A stretch of DNA of 64,000 bases from the NCBI RefSeq assembly GCF_943913955.1, contig NZ_CALUAE010000011.1, positions 35,179 to 99,178 on the forward strand. The letters run 5' to 3'. The position numbers were made by a program, and so were the translations under genes. This document shows, piece by piece, positions 16,970 through 24,773 of this stretch. This DNA comes from Mycolicibacterium bacteremicum. GTDB lineage: Bacteria; Actinomycetota; Actinomycetes; Mycobacteriales; Mycobacteriaceae. The notes under the pieces were generated by a model. The model did no database searches. It had not been told where the DNA came from and saw only the letters and a program-made list of their open reading frames with translations. The number at the start of each line of letters is the position of its first letter. Position 1 is the first letter of the stretch.

Positions 16970-17952
16970 CGACCTGCCAAGTCGGCTGCGAACTCGTACT
17001 GGCCGATGAATGCATCGTCCACAATGTCATCGACGTTCCCAGCCTGGTCAAGAAACCGCACCAAACTGTCCTTGTACTCGGAATAGTCGGCCGCGGTGAG
17101 GCTCCGTTCCGCGTCAGTCGGCGAGAGGATCCGCCCGTCCTGCACGAACTTCGAAGGGAAGGCGCTAGACGGCTCGCGATCCAATATCGCTCTGGCCAGA
17201 ACGTAATTGACGTTCACGACCTCAATCTCCATGTCAGGTGGCGCGATGCCTGCTTTGCGCGCTCCTACCGTAAGCAAACCGAGCAAACGTCCAGAATATG
17301 CCAACATCGAAGGGTAAGGATTCTGCGTACTTGTCGGGTCGTTGTCGGCATATAACTGCACATACCGGTCTATCCGCTCGTATATGGCATCAGAGAACTG
17401 TTTGTACGCGTCCTGGTTGGTGCTTAGTACTTCAAAGATGGGTCCCGCGGCAAGGATCGATGGATCGCACCCTCCCTTGATCAGTTCAAACACGACAGTC
17501 GTGCGATGGTCGCAGACCATGCGGCCTTGAAATGGTGTGAGCGCGCTGGCATAAGCAGCCACGAGGTCGGGGTTGCGTTGTCCAACGTTGGTCTGATCAA
17601 GGTTCAGAAAGCCTGCCGACATGTCGAGAAGCTCGTCTCCGTTATCGCTGAGGAAGCGGGCGAGCACGTTGGCGGTTTCACCCGCGCGAGTGGCAGTAGC
17701 GGTATCGGCTGATGTCGCGTCACCCTTAATCCATTCGAACAGTTCCGCAGCCGCGGCCCCGCCGTCCTCCCATGAGTACGTGCTGATCGACGCCAGAAAC
17801 GCGGCACCGTCGGGCCCAGTTATCAGTTCATGCACCGCGACGGGGGACATGTCGGAGGGAAGTGCCGGAGCGTCTGCGCCGCAAGCGCTGATCGCAGATA
17901 AGGCCGGCCCAAGGAGCATGATCGCTGCGATCTTGCGCCACCGATAACTCAC
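16966..17952 (-). CDS. Lipoprotein paralogous to the effector domain encoded upstream
   Basis: The 328-residue protein has a signal peptide and lipobox SAISAC (Cys24). Residues about 41-146 align with residues about 436-543 of the 798-residue protein encoded just upstream: H[DE]L[FI]TGPxG, a W.D.G motif, RAGETA, and SYA[ES]ALxPxQGxMV are shared in order. The rest (IYERIDRYVQLYADND ... VLARAILDREPS) looks helical. Both genes are on the same strand, and the upstream gene ends 4 bases inside this one. A membrane-anchored copy of an effector domain could act as an immunity or docking partner; that is inference. Confidence 0.7.
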   Translation of the reverse strand: MSYRWRKIAAIMLLGPALSAISACGADAPALPSDMSPVAVHELITGPDGAAFLASISTYSWEDGGAAAAELFEWIKGDATSADTATATRAGETANVLARFLSDNGDELLDMSAGFLNLDQTNVGQRNPDLVAAYASALTPFQGRMVCDHRTTVVFELIKGGCDPSILAAGPIFEVLSTNQDAYKQFSDAIYERIDRYVQLYADNDPTSTQNPYPSMLAYSGRLLGLLTVGARKAGIAPPDMEIEVVNVNYVLARAILDREPSSAFPSKFVQDGRILSPTDAERSLTAADYSEYKDSLVRFLDQAGNVDDIVDDAFIGQYEFAADLAGR

Positions 17953-20345
17953 TTCTCACCCGCAGCATTGTCATACTGGTCGCTGAATTGATCCATCGGC
18001 TGCGCCAGTTTGTAGTTCTCCGGATTCTCTAGATACGTGTAGAGATTTCGGTAGTAGTCGTCGATGTTGTCCGCGCCGCCTGGCCCGGCCATCACTTCTT
18101 CAGGCGTTTTGAGCCTCTGGCCGTCCTCGGTCATCCACTGCGCTGGCGGCATCGGTCCATCGGGCCGAACGTTGATCAGCGCGTCAGTCATGATGTAGCT
18201 GTAGGCATTCCGATAGTCCTGGGAACCTTGAAGTTCGATATTCGGGGGCTGCGCGACATCATCGAGCGTGGGGGATTCGCCCAGCATTGTCTTAACAAAT
18301 GCGTCCTTACCCATCGCATCGATAAGGCCGCCAGCGAACGGCACCTTGTCGGTGCCCAGCGTTGTCAAGTACTCCAAGGCGTTCTTCTTGACGTCGTAGG
18401 TGCTGGTGGCCGCCTCCAACGCGTCCTCACCCCGTGCTTTTGCTTCCATCACGGCGCCGCCTTCCACCAGGCCGGCTAGGGTTCCCGCTCTCGCCATTCC
18501 CTGGCTTCCTTGATCACTAACGTTGATGTTCGGTCCTTCGGCCGCAACACGGGCAAAGTCGCGTTGGAACTCCGTAATCTGTTCGTAGGCATGGGCATTG
18601 AAGTTCTTGGCGGCTGTCTCGTCGGAGTCGATCACGGCAAATAGTTGCCGCGTCAGCGGCAGATCGCTGCCGCTCGGATCCTCCAGCGCGCTGAATCCCG
18701 GCATCTTGTCCTCGCCGACCATTTCGCCTTGGTACGGGATCAACGCTTCTGCATAGCTTTGAACGAGCAGATGATTGCGATTGCCCAAGGTCTCGGTTCC
18801 GCCGCCGAGGCCCGGGTTTTCTAGATTCAGCAATTTGTTGTCGGGGTTCCCGAGGTAGTTCGCCAGTGCCTGCGCCGTCTCTCCGGCTCGGAGTTGTTGG
18901 TCGACAGTGGATATCTCGGGGTTGGCTGCGTCATCAATCCAATCGGTGACGGTGCGCGCGGCTTGCCCGTCATCGGCCCAGTTGTGTTCCGAGATTGCCT
19001 TGATGTTGTCGGCACCGTTCGGCCCCGTGAACAGATCATGGTCGACAACGGAATCTCGACCCGCTGATCTAAGGATGTCTTGGGCGATGGCATCTGACTG
19101 CTCGTTGGGCCCGCCCCACATGTGATCTTTGGACTGCTGGTCGCCCCCGTGGATCACATCGATGGCGCGATCCATCATTGTTCGATCGAGTTCAGAGCCT
19201 TGCTGCAACTTGGCATCGCCGGCGTAGATGAGCTCCGATACCTTTCGAAGATCCTCTCCCGAAGGATATTTGGTCACCGGCGTCGTGGATTCGGGATCCA
19301 TCGGGTAGTCCCGTGTCACTGGCACGGCGTTCATCGCCTGCTGCACACTATCGGGCAGCAACTCCGCGCTACCTGATTGGATCTTGGTGTCCATCTCCTC
19401 AGGAAGGAACAGTCCGTCCCCCTTGACCGGGAACTTGACATCCGGATCGCTCATCACCTGCATCGAATCGCCGAGAATGTCGCCGTGATCGCCGAGGTCG
19501 TTCTTGAGCTTCGTCATGTCGTCCAACGACATTTTGGACATCTGCCGCTGCATCTGACTGATGACCTCAGCTTGAGTCGGCGAAAGAGGCTGGGGTGGCA
19601 CGGTGGCATCGGGATTGTCGGGGTCGACGCGTTGCGGCTGGAGTTGCTCGGGGTCAATGGAGTCGAGAATGTCGTCGACTTGGCCGGCGGCCTCCTGATC
19701 ACCGGCTAGTGCGTCCCGCACCAGATCCTCGACCTGCTCGGGTGTCGGCTCGGCGTCAGCCTTCTCGCCGTCGACCTCCCGCTCCTCCTCGTCGCCCAAC
19801 ATCTGAGCGTCGCGCTCCTCGGGCTTGTCCTCCTTGCCCGCACCACCGAACTTCTGATCCTGCAACGCATCCCACTCGGTGCCCAGCTTGGTGATGTCAC
19901 CGGCGACCCGGTTCAGCTCGGAATTGGAGGTGCCGACGATCCCGGAAAGCTGACTGAGACCCTGGGAGACGATCGGCAGCAGCAGCTGCTCGCGGTTCTT
20001 GCCGGGCGGCACCGAGGCGGCGGCGTCGATGACCCACTGACGCAGGTTGTCGAGGTTCTGTCGGCCGGCGGCGACGACGTTGGCCGACTCGTTGACGTGG
20101 GCAGCCAACCGCCTGTCCAGGGTGGCCAGCTCGCCCAGCACCCGGGCGTGCTCGGTGTTCACCGCACCGTAGGCGTTCGCCGCCGTGCCCGACCAGGCCG
20201 CTCCGGGCGCCGCGGTCTGCACCGTGGACTGCAGCTGCTCCAACTGGGCGCTCTGGTCGAACTGCTCACCGGTCTGGGGCACCCCGGAACCGAACGTCTC
20301 GCGAGCTTTGTCCCAGGTCGACAAAAACCCTTCGAGCGCACCCAC
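17949..20345 (-). CDS. EspA/EspE-headed putative ESX effector, 798 residues
   Basis: Residues 1-165 match the EspA/EspE N-terminal domain: a helix, the WSGTAANAYG turn at 51-60, then VLGELATLDRRLAAHVNESANVV, close to the EspA pattern. An acidic linker (about 170-240) follows. The large helical C-terminal part includes 436-543, which is duplicated in the neighbouring lipoprotein. No catalytic motif was recognised in the C-terminal part. GTG start with GGGGGATGGAG just upstream; a TAGAAT box on the minus strand at 20376-20381 may be the promoter. The N-terminal third has normal GC (68-70%) while the rest drops to about 57-62%. The layout fits a conserved export head joined to a variable body. 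Confidence 0.7.
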   Translation of the reverse strand: MGALEGFLSTWDKARETFGSGVPQTGEQFDQSAQLEQLQSTVQTAAPGAAWSGTAANAYGAVNTEHARVLGELATLDRRLAAHVNESANVVAAGRQNLDNLRQWVIDAAASVPPGKNREQLLLPIVSQGLSQLSGIVGTSNSELNRVAGDITKLGTEWDALQDQKFGGAGKEDKPEERDAQMLGDEEEREVDGEKADAEPTPEQVEDLVRDALAGDQEAAGQVDDILDSIDPEQLQPQRVDPDNPDATVPPQPLSPTQAEVISQMQRQMSKMSLDDMTKLKNDLGDHGDILGDSMQVMSDPDVKFPVKGDGLFLPEEMDTKIQSGSAELLPDSVQQAMNAVPVTRDYPMDPESTTPVTKYPSGEDLRKVSELIYAGDAKLQQGSELDRTMMDRAIDVIHGGDQQSKDHMWGGPNEQSDAIAQDILRSAGRDSVVDHDLFTGPNGADNIKAISEHNWADDGQAARTVTDWIDDAANPEISTVDQQLRAGETAQALANYLGNPDNKLLNLENPGLGGGTETLGNRNHLLVQSYAEALIPYQGEMVGEDKMPGFSALEDPSGSDLPLTRQLFAVIDSDETAAKNFNAHAYEQITEFQRDFARVAAEGPNINVSDQGSQGMARAGTLAGLVEGGAVMEAKARGEDALEAATSTYDVKKNALEYLTTLGTDKVPFAGGLIDAMGKDAFVKTMLGESPTLDDVAQPPNIELQGSQDYRNAYSYIMTDALINVRPDGPMPPAQWMTEDGQRLKTPEEVMAGPGGADNIDDYYRNLYTYLENPENYKLAQPMDQFSDQYDNAAGEK

Positions 20346-20375
20346 CTGAACTCCATCCCCCGATCCGGCCCCTCG

Positions 20376-20381
20376 ATTCTA
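20376..20381 (-). promoter_or_regulatory. -10 box for the ESX-associated minus-strand operon
   Basis: Read on the minus strand this is TAGAAT. It lies 30 bases upstream of the GTG at 20345 in the 94-base gap shared with the divergent membrane operon. On the plus strand, CATTAT at 20421-20426 is a matching candidate for the divergent gene. Confidence 0.4.
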
Positions 20382-20439
20382 TTTGCCGGACCATGCCAGA
20401 CGGCGCACCAATTCGGATGTCATTATCCCGAGTCGCAGT

Positions 20440-21192
20440 ATGGCAAAAATGACAAAACACGACTTCGCTCCCGGTAACGTTCCGGACGTGGAGCTGACCC
20501 TGCAACGCATCGGCGCCTGGTGCGGAACCATCATGATCCTGCTCTACGGCGCCAGCTTTTCCGGTATCGCCCAACTCTTCCCGCCCCTGTCACCGGCCGC
20601 GTCCGCCGATGACATCGCCGCCTTCTTCGTCGACCACAAACTGTGGATCCGCTTCGGCGTATCCGGGGCACTGCTGAGCGCGGTCCTCGCACTGCCGTTC
20701 CTGGCGGCGATCATCCTGCGTATCCGCCGCGTCGAGGGCCGCTGGGGCATGCTCTCGATGACCCAGTTGATGGCCGCCACCGTCTTCGTCCCGGCCTTGT
20801 TGTTCCCGCAGTTCTTCCTCGGTGTGGCCGCCTTCCGGCCCGAGGAGCGCTCCGCCGAACTCACCCAAGCCCTCAACGACGTGTTCTGGCTGTGGTTCAT
20901 CGGCATCGTCGGCACCATCATCATCCAGAACCTCACCCTGGCCGCCGCTGCCTTCATCGACAAGACCGACCCGCCGGCCTTCCCGCGCTGGTACGGCTAC
21001 CTCAACCTGTGGGTGGCCACGCTGTCCCTGCCCGGCTGCGTCGTGGTCGTCTTCAACGACGGCCCGCTCGCCTGGGACGGCGTGTTCGCCTTCTACATCC
21101 CCGGGTTGGTCCTGGTGATCTGGCTGTTCTCCACCACCGCGGTACTACTGAACTCCATCAAGGCCGAACAACAAGCCCTCGTTCCCGCGTGA
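20440..21192 (+). CDS. Polytopic membrane protein of a NorE/NorF-like operon, unknown
   Basis: This protein of about 250 residues has six probable transmembrane helices, among them IGAWCGTIMILLYGASFSGIA, FGVSGALLSAVLALPFLAAIIL, MAATVFVPALLFPQFFLGVA and FYIPGLVLVIWLFSTTAVLL. I do not recognise the family. ATG 20440 is used; ATG 20449 (MTKHDF) also fits. Its stop overlaps the start of a cytochrome oxidase subunit III-like gene by 4 bases, so the three genes that follow this promoter are probably one operon with a shared role in a membrane redox or assembly complex. Confidence 0.65.
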   Translation: MAKMTKHDFAPGNVPDVELTLQRIGAWCGTIMILLYGASFSGIAQLFPPLSPAASADDIAAFFVDHKLWIRFGVSGALLSAVLALPFLAAIILRIRRVEGRWGMLSMTQLMAATVFVPALLFPQFFLGVAAFRPEERSAELTQALNDVFWLWFIGIVGTIIIQNLTLAAAAFIDKTDPPAFPRWYGYLNLWVATLSLPGCVVVVFNDGPLAWDGVFAFYIPGLVLVIWLFSTTAVLLNSIKAEQQALVPA

Positions 21193-21770
21193 GGGCGACC
21201 GCGACCGCGCCGCGCGACAAGCGCATCCCCGGTGAAAGCGGCACCTGGGTCTTCCTGTTCGGCGACATGCTGGTCTTCGGCGCCTTCTTCGTCACCTTCC
21301 TCGTCGAACGCGCCACCGCCCCGGACGTCTTCGACATCGCCCGCACCACCCTGCACATCGGCGTCGGTGTTCTCAATACCCTTGTGCTGCTGACCAGTTC
21401 GCTGTGTGTCGTGCTCACCCTCAACGCCATGCGCGCCGGGCACCGGCAGCTGGCCACCAGGGCAACCGCCGCCGCCATGGCGTTGGGCCTGACCTTCATC
21501 GTGCTCAAGACCTACGAGTACGTCGCTCTGGGCACCGCCGGGCACGGGCCCGGCGCCAATGACTTCTACCTGTACTACTTCATCCTGACGGGCCTGCACC
21601 TGTTCCACGTCTGCCTGGGCCTGGGCGCACTGACATTCCTCCTCACCCAGACCAGAAGAGCCGAGCTGAGCGACACCCGCACCGCGCTGGTCGAAGGCGC
21701 CGCGTGCTTCTGGCATCTGGTCGACCTGCTGTGGATCTTCCTGTTCGCCCTGCTCTACCTGGTGAGCTGA
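21189..21770 (+). CDS. Cytochrome c oxidase subunit III-family protein (NorE-like)
   Basis: The 193-residue protein has about five transmembrane helices and the COX III pattern: GTWVFLFGDMLVFGAFFVTFL at the start, an FILTGLHLFHVCLGLGAL helix, and FWHLVDLLWIFLFALLYLV at the end. At this size it resembles NorE rather than an oxidase CtaE. NorE-like proteins accompany nitric oxide reductases or oxidases and aid assembly or proton input. GTG start inside the previous stop (GTGA). No subunit I or II gene is nearby. Confidence 0.8.
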   Translation: MRATATAPRDKRIPGESGTWVFLFGDMLVFGAFFVTFLVERATAPDVFDIARTTLHIGVGVLNTLVLLTSSLCVVLTLNAMRAGHRQLATRATAAAMALGLTFIVLKTYEYVALGTAGHGPGANDFYLYYFILTGLHLFHVCLGLGALTFLLTQTRRAELSDTRTALVEGAACFWHLVDLLWIFLFALLYLVS

Positions 21771-22039
21771 TGACCGCACTGAACCTGCTCCGCAACCGGG
21801 CCGGCGCCAGCTGGCTGTTCCTGGTGGCCGCGACGGTACTGTCCTGGGCGGTCGGCGCCGAACACGGCACCGGCTCGACGGTCGCGGTCCTGGTACTGGG
21901 CATCGCCGCGATCAAGGTGCGCCTCGTCGGCTTGGACTTCATGGAACTGCGCCACGCACCGCTCGCGCTGCGGGCCGCCTTCGAGGCGTACTGCCTCGGC
22001 CTCTGGGCGGTGCTGTCGGCGCTCTACCTGTGGTTGTAA
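21770..22039 (+). CDS. Cytochrome c oxidase subunit IV-like small membrane protein (NorF-like)
   Basis: The 89-residue protein has three predicted transmembrane helices (SWLFLVAATVLSWAVGA, VAVLVLGIAAIKVRLVGLDFMELRHAP, AYCLGLWAVLSALYLWL). This fits the prokaryotic COX IV/NorF family, which is usually encoded directly after a COX III/NorE protein. ATG overlaps the preceding TGA by one base (TGATG). The 3' end overlaps the convergent isomerase gene by 16 bases. Confidence 0.75.
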   Translation: MTALNLLRNRAGASWLFLVAATVLSWAVGAEHGTGSTVAVLVLGIAAIKVRLVGLDFMELRHAPLALRAAFEAYCLGLWAVLSALYLWL

Positions 22040-23064
22040 ACCTCGTCGACACCACCGGCGCGCAGCGCGGCCACATCGGGTGCCCCGCACCCGTGCAGAC
22101 ACACCCGCAGCTCGGCGATGAAGCGCGCCAACCACTCCTCGACGGCCGCGGCCGACTCGATCGCCGGCACCAGCAGGGGCTGGGCCACCGCCACCACATC
22201 GGCACCCAGCGCAATGGCCTTGGCCGCATCCATCCCGGTGCGGATCCCGCCCGAGGCGACCAACGGGACCGCGGGCAGCACCGACCGCACCTCGACCAGT
22301 GCCTGCGCCGTCGGGATGCCCCATTCGGCCAGGCCCAGGTCGGTCACCGAGCCGTACCGGACGAACTGCTCCACCCGTGCCCATGACGTCCCGCCGGCGC
22401 CGGCCACGTCGACGGCAGCCACTCCGATTCCGCTGAGCGTCTTCGCCGCGACCGCCCCGATCCCGTGCCCCACCTCCTTGAGCAGCACCGGGTAGCCGAT
22501 CGCGTCGACCACCTCGCGCAGCCGGCCCAGCGATCCGGTGAAGTCGGTGTCACCGTTGTGCTGGACGGCCTCCTGCAGTGGATTGGTATGCACCGCAAGA
22601 GCGTCCGCGCCGACGGACTCCAGCGCACGGCGCAGCGCCGGCACCGCCTCCAGGCTCAGTTGCGCCAACCCGATATTGCCGATGAGCAGCACATCGGGCG
22701 CGACATCGCGGATGTGGAAGCTGCGCACGCTCTCATCGCCGAGCATGATCCGCTGCGAGCCCAGCATCATCCCGACCCCCAGCGCCTGCGCGGCGGCGGC
22801 GAGATGACGGTTGATGGTCCCGGACAACTCCGAACCACCGGTCATCGCGCCGATCAGCACCGGCGCCCGCAACCGCTTGCCGAGGAATTCGGCACCCAGA
22901 TCGATGCGGGCCAGATCGGTCTGCGTCAGCGCGTTGTAGGGCAGCCGGTAGCGCTCCAGCCCGGTCGTCACCGTCTGGTACTGGACGGCCTCGGACAGAC
23001 ACACATCGATATGCCGACGCTTGCGCACCTGGATGCGGTCATCGAAACCGGGGCCGATCGTCAC
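22024..23064 (-). CDS. fni: Type 2 isopentenyl-diphosphate delta-isomerase
   Basis: The protein of about 346 residues has the FMN-dependent IDI-2 TIM-barrel motifs: RKRRHIDVCL at the start, APVLIGAMTGGS, SQRIMLGDESV, LAVHTNPLQEAVQHNGDTDF, PVLLKEVGHGIG, and ASGGIRTGMDAAKAIALGADVV for phosphate and FMN binding. It interconverts IPP and DMAPP. The frame extends to 23202, but GTG 23064 fits the family's N-terminus. It is not part of the neighbouring membrane operon, and no other isoprenoid gene is adjacent. Confidence 0.9.
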   Translation of the reverse strand: MTIGPGFDDRIQVRKRRHIDVCLSEAVQYQTVTTGLERYRLPYNALTQTDLARIDLGAEFLGKRLRAPVLIGAMTGGSELSGTINRHLAAAAQALGVGMMLGSQRIMLGDESVRSFHIRDVAPDVLLIGNIGLAQLSLEAVPALRRALESVGADALAVHTNPLQEAVQHNGDTDFTGSLGRLREVVDAIGYPVLLKEVGHGIGAVAAKTLSGIGVAAVDVAGAGGTSWARVEQFVRYGSVTDLGLAEWGIPTAQALVEVRSVLPAVPLVASGGIRTGMDAAKAIALGADVVAVAQPLLVPAIESAAAVEEWLARFIAELRVCLHGCGAPDVAALRAGGVDEVYNHR

Positions 23065-23197
23065 CCGCTCGACATTGCCACACACCGGCGCGTCGGGACC
23101 GACGGCCGGGCAGGGCGGCGCCGGAGAAATCCCGGACCGGTGACCGTGCTGACGGCGGCAACAGTGTCCCGCACCCCTCGGGGCATCCGTCCCTTGC

Positions 23198-23203
23198 CAC
23201 AAT
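23198..23203 (+). promoter_or_regulatory. Possible -10 box for leaderless ftsY
   Basis: CACAAT ends 6 bases upstream of the ftsY GTG, in the 145-base gap shared with the divergent isomerase gene. The first base departs from the TANNNT consensus, but the spacing and the absence of a ribosome site suggest a leaderless start. Confidence 0.4.
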
Positions 23204-23209
23204 GGTCGG

Positions 23210-24622
23210 GTGTCAGATGCCTTGTGGATCGCGCTTGCGGTCGTCGCCGTCCTGGTCCTCGTCGCGCTGGTCGTCGGACTGGTGCGCTACCGCAAGCGGC
23301 GGATCAGCCTCTCCGCGCCCGACACCACCACCGAAATCGACAAATCCGGCGGCTACAAAGCTTCGTCGGGCATCACCTTCAGCTCCTCGGCCACCGCTGC
23401 ACCGCCGGCGGAGAAGGTGCAACGACCCGACCGGGTCGACCCCACCGGACTGCCCGGGGTGGGCGATGACGCCGCCGTGCCACGTGACGCCCCCAAACGC
23501 ACGATCGCCGACGTCAAGCTGCCGGAGCCGCCGGTCGCCGAACCGCCCGTCAGCACCCCGGCCGAGCCGCCGAAGCCGGCCGTCGAACCCGAACCCAAGC
23601 CGGAGCCCACCCCGGAACCCAAGCCAGAACCCAAGCCCGAACCCGAACCCGAACCCGAGCCGGAGCCGGCACCCGAGCCGGCACCGGCCATCGAGCCCAT
23701 CGCCCCGAGCGAGGGCCGCCTGGAACGGCTGCGTGGCCGACTGGCGAAGTCGCAGAGCACCCTGGGCCGCGGTGTGCTGGGCCTGCTCGGCGGCGGCGAC
23801 CTCGACGAGGACTCCTGGGAGGAGATCGAGGACACGCTGCTGATCGCCGACCTCGGCCCCGTCGTCACCCAGTCGATCCTGGCCTCGCTGCGCTCCAAGA
23901 TGGCCAGCGCCTCGGTCCGCACCGAGGCCGACGCCCGCGCCATCTTCAAAGAGGTGCTGATCTCGGAGCTGCGGCCCGATCTGGACCGCTCCATCCGCGC
24001 TCTGCCGCATGAGGACAAGCCCTCGGTGCTGCTCGTCGTGGGTGTCAACGGCACCGGCAAGACCACCACGGTCGGCAAGCTGGCCCGGGTGCTGGTCGCC
24101 GACGGGCGCCGTGTCGTCCTCGGTGCCGCCGACACCTTCCGCGCCGCGGCCGCCGATCAGCTGCAGGCCTGGGCATCGCGGGTGGGTGCCGACGTCGTGC
24201 GCGGACCCGAGGGTGCCGACCCCGCCTCGGTGGCGTTCGACGCCGTGGACAAGGGCATCGCCACCGGTGCGGACGTGGTCGTCGTCGACACCGCCGGCCG
24301 CCTGCACACCAAGACCGGACTGATGGACGAGCTGGGGAAGGTCAAACGGGTCGTGGAGAAGCGGTCCAAGGTCGACGAGGTGCTGCTCGTGCTCGACGCC
24401 ACCATCGGGCAGAACAGCCTCCCGCAGGCCAAGGTGTTCGCCGAAGTCGTCGACATCACCGGCGTCGTGCTGACCAAGCTGGACGGCACGGCCAAGGGCG
24501 GCATCGTGTTCCGCGTACAACAGGAACTCGGTGTCCCGGTCAAGCTCGTGGGCCTGGGCGAAGGACCCGACGACCTGGCCCCGTTCGAGCCCTCGGCATT
24601 CGTCGACGCGCTCCTGGGATAG
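23210..24622 (+). CDS. ftsY: Signal recognition particle receptor FtsY
   Basis: The 470-residue protein has an N-terminal transmembrane anchor (about 4-24, LWIALAVVAVLVLVALVVGLV) and a linker with a run of Pro-Glu/Pro-Lys dipeptides at about 125-163. The NG domain follows: GVNGTGKTTTVGKLA P-loop near 278, DTFRAAAADQL, DTAGRLHTK, and TKLDGTAKGG. It docks SRP-ribosome complexes at the membrane for co-translational insertion. The membrane anchor is typical of actinobacterial FtsY. GTG start. Its SRP partner ffh lies 6.7 kb downstream. Confidence 0.97.
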   Translation: MSDALWIALAVVAVLVLVALVVGLVRYRKRRISLSAPDTTTEIDKSGGYKASSGITFSSSATAAPPAEKVQRPDRVDPTGLPGVGDDAAVPRDAPKRTIADVKLPEPPVAEPPVSTPAEPPKPAVEPEPKPEPTPEPKPEPKPEPEPEPEPEPAPEPAPAIEPIAPSEGRLERLRGRLAKSQSTLGRGVLGLLGGGDLDEDSWEEIEDTLLIADLGPVVTQSILASLRSKMASASVRTEADARAIFKEVLISELRPDLDRSIRALPHEDKPSVLLVVGVNGTGKTTTVGKLARVLVADGRRVVLGAADTFRAAAADQLQAWASRVGADVVRGPEGADPASVAFDAVDKGIATGADVVVVDTAGRLHTKTGLMDELGKVKRVVEKRSKVDEVLLVLDATIGQNSLPQAKVFAEVVDITGVVLTKLDGTAKGGIVFRVQQELGVPVKLVGLGEGPDDLAPFEPSAFVDALLG

Positions 24623-24637
24623 CTGTTTCGCAACGCA

Positions 24638-24653
24638 GAAACATACGTGTAAC
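24638..24653 (+). promoter_or_regulatory. GlnR box 1 upstream of amt
   Basis: GAAAC-6-GTAAC fits the actinobacterial GlnR consensus (two GNNAC half sites 6 bases apart) exactly. It lies 121 bases before the amt start, in the ftsY-amt gap. Confidence 0.6.
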
Positions 24654-24669
24654 AGACAACGGGAATCCG

Positions 24670-24685
24670 TTCACGCACGCGAAAC
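24670..24685 (+). promoter_or_regulatory. GlnR box 2 upstream of amt
   Basis: TTCAC-6-GAAAC matches the GlnR pattern with one change in the first half site. It begins 32 bases (about three helical turns) after box 1, so two GlnR dimers could bind the same face. Paired boxes are common at nitrogen-controlled amt promoters of actinomycetes. Confidence 0.45.
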
Positions 24686-24773
24686 ATCGGTGAACCACCG
24701 ATGAAACGAGGGCAAAAGAGTCTCTTCGGGAGGCCGATTACATCGGCGCATTTCCCAAGGAGGTTCATACAAA

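Larger units (their letters stand above)
13900..19600. other. Low-GC mosaic segment inside the ESX-associated locus
   Basis: Hand counts on single 60-base lines give 70% GC at 13801, 55% at 14041, 47% at 14341, 55% at 15421, 48% at 17341, 57% at 18241 and 19141, 62% at 19561, then 70% at 19681 and 68% at 20041. Both edges fall inside genes: the linker of the EspK-like gene and the middle of the 798-residue gene. Codons in the segment use more A/T at third positions. This suggests transfer or exchange of the interior of the locus. Confidence 0.7.

Noticed and set aside
23620..23700. Short-period CCCGAA/CCGGAG repeat resembling a phase-variable tract
   Set aside because: It encodes the Pro-Glu linker of FtsY, common in actinobacterial FtsY proteins; units vary and stay in frame.
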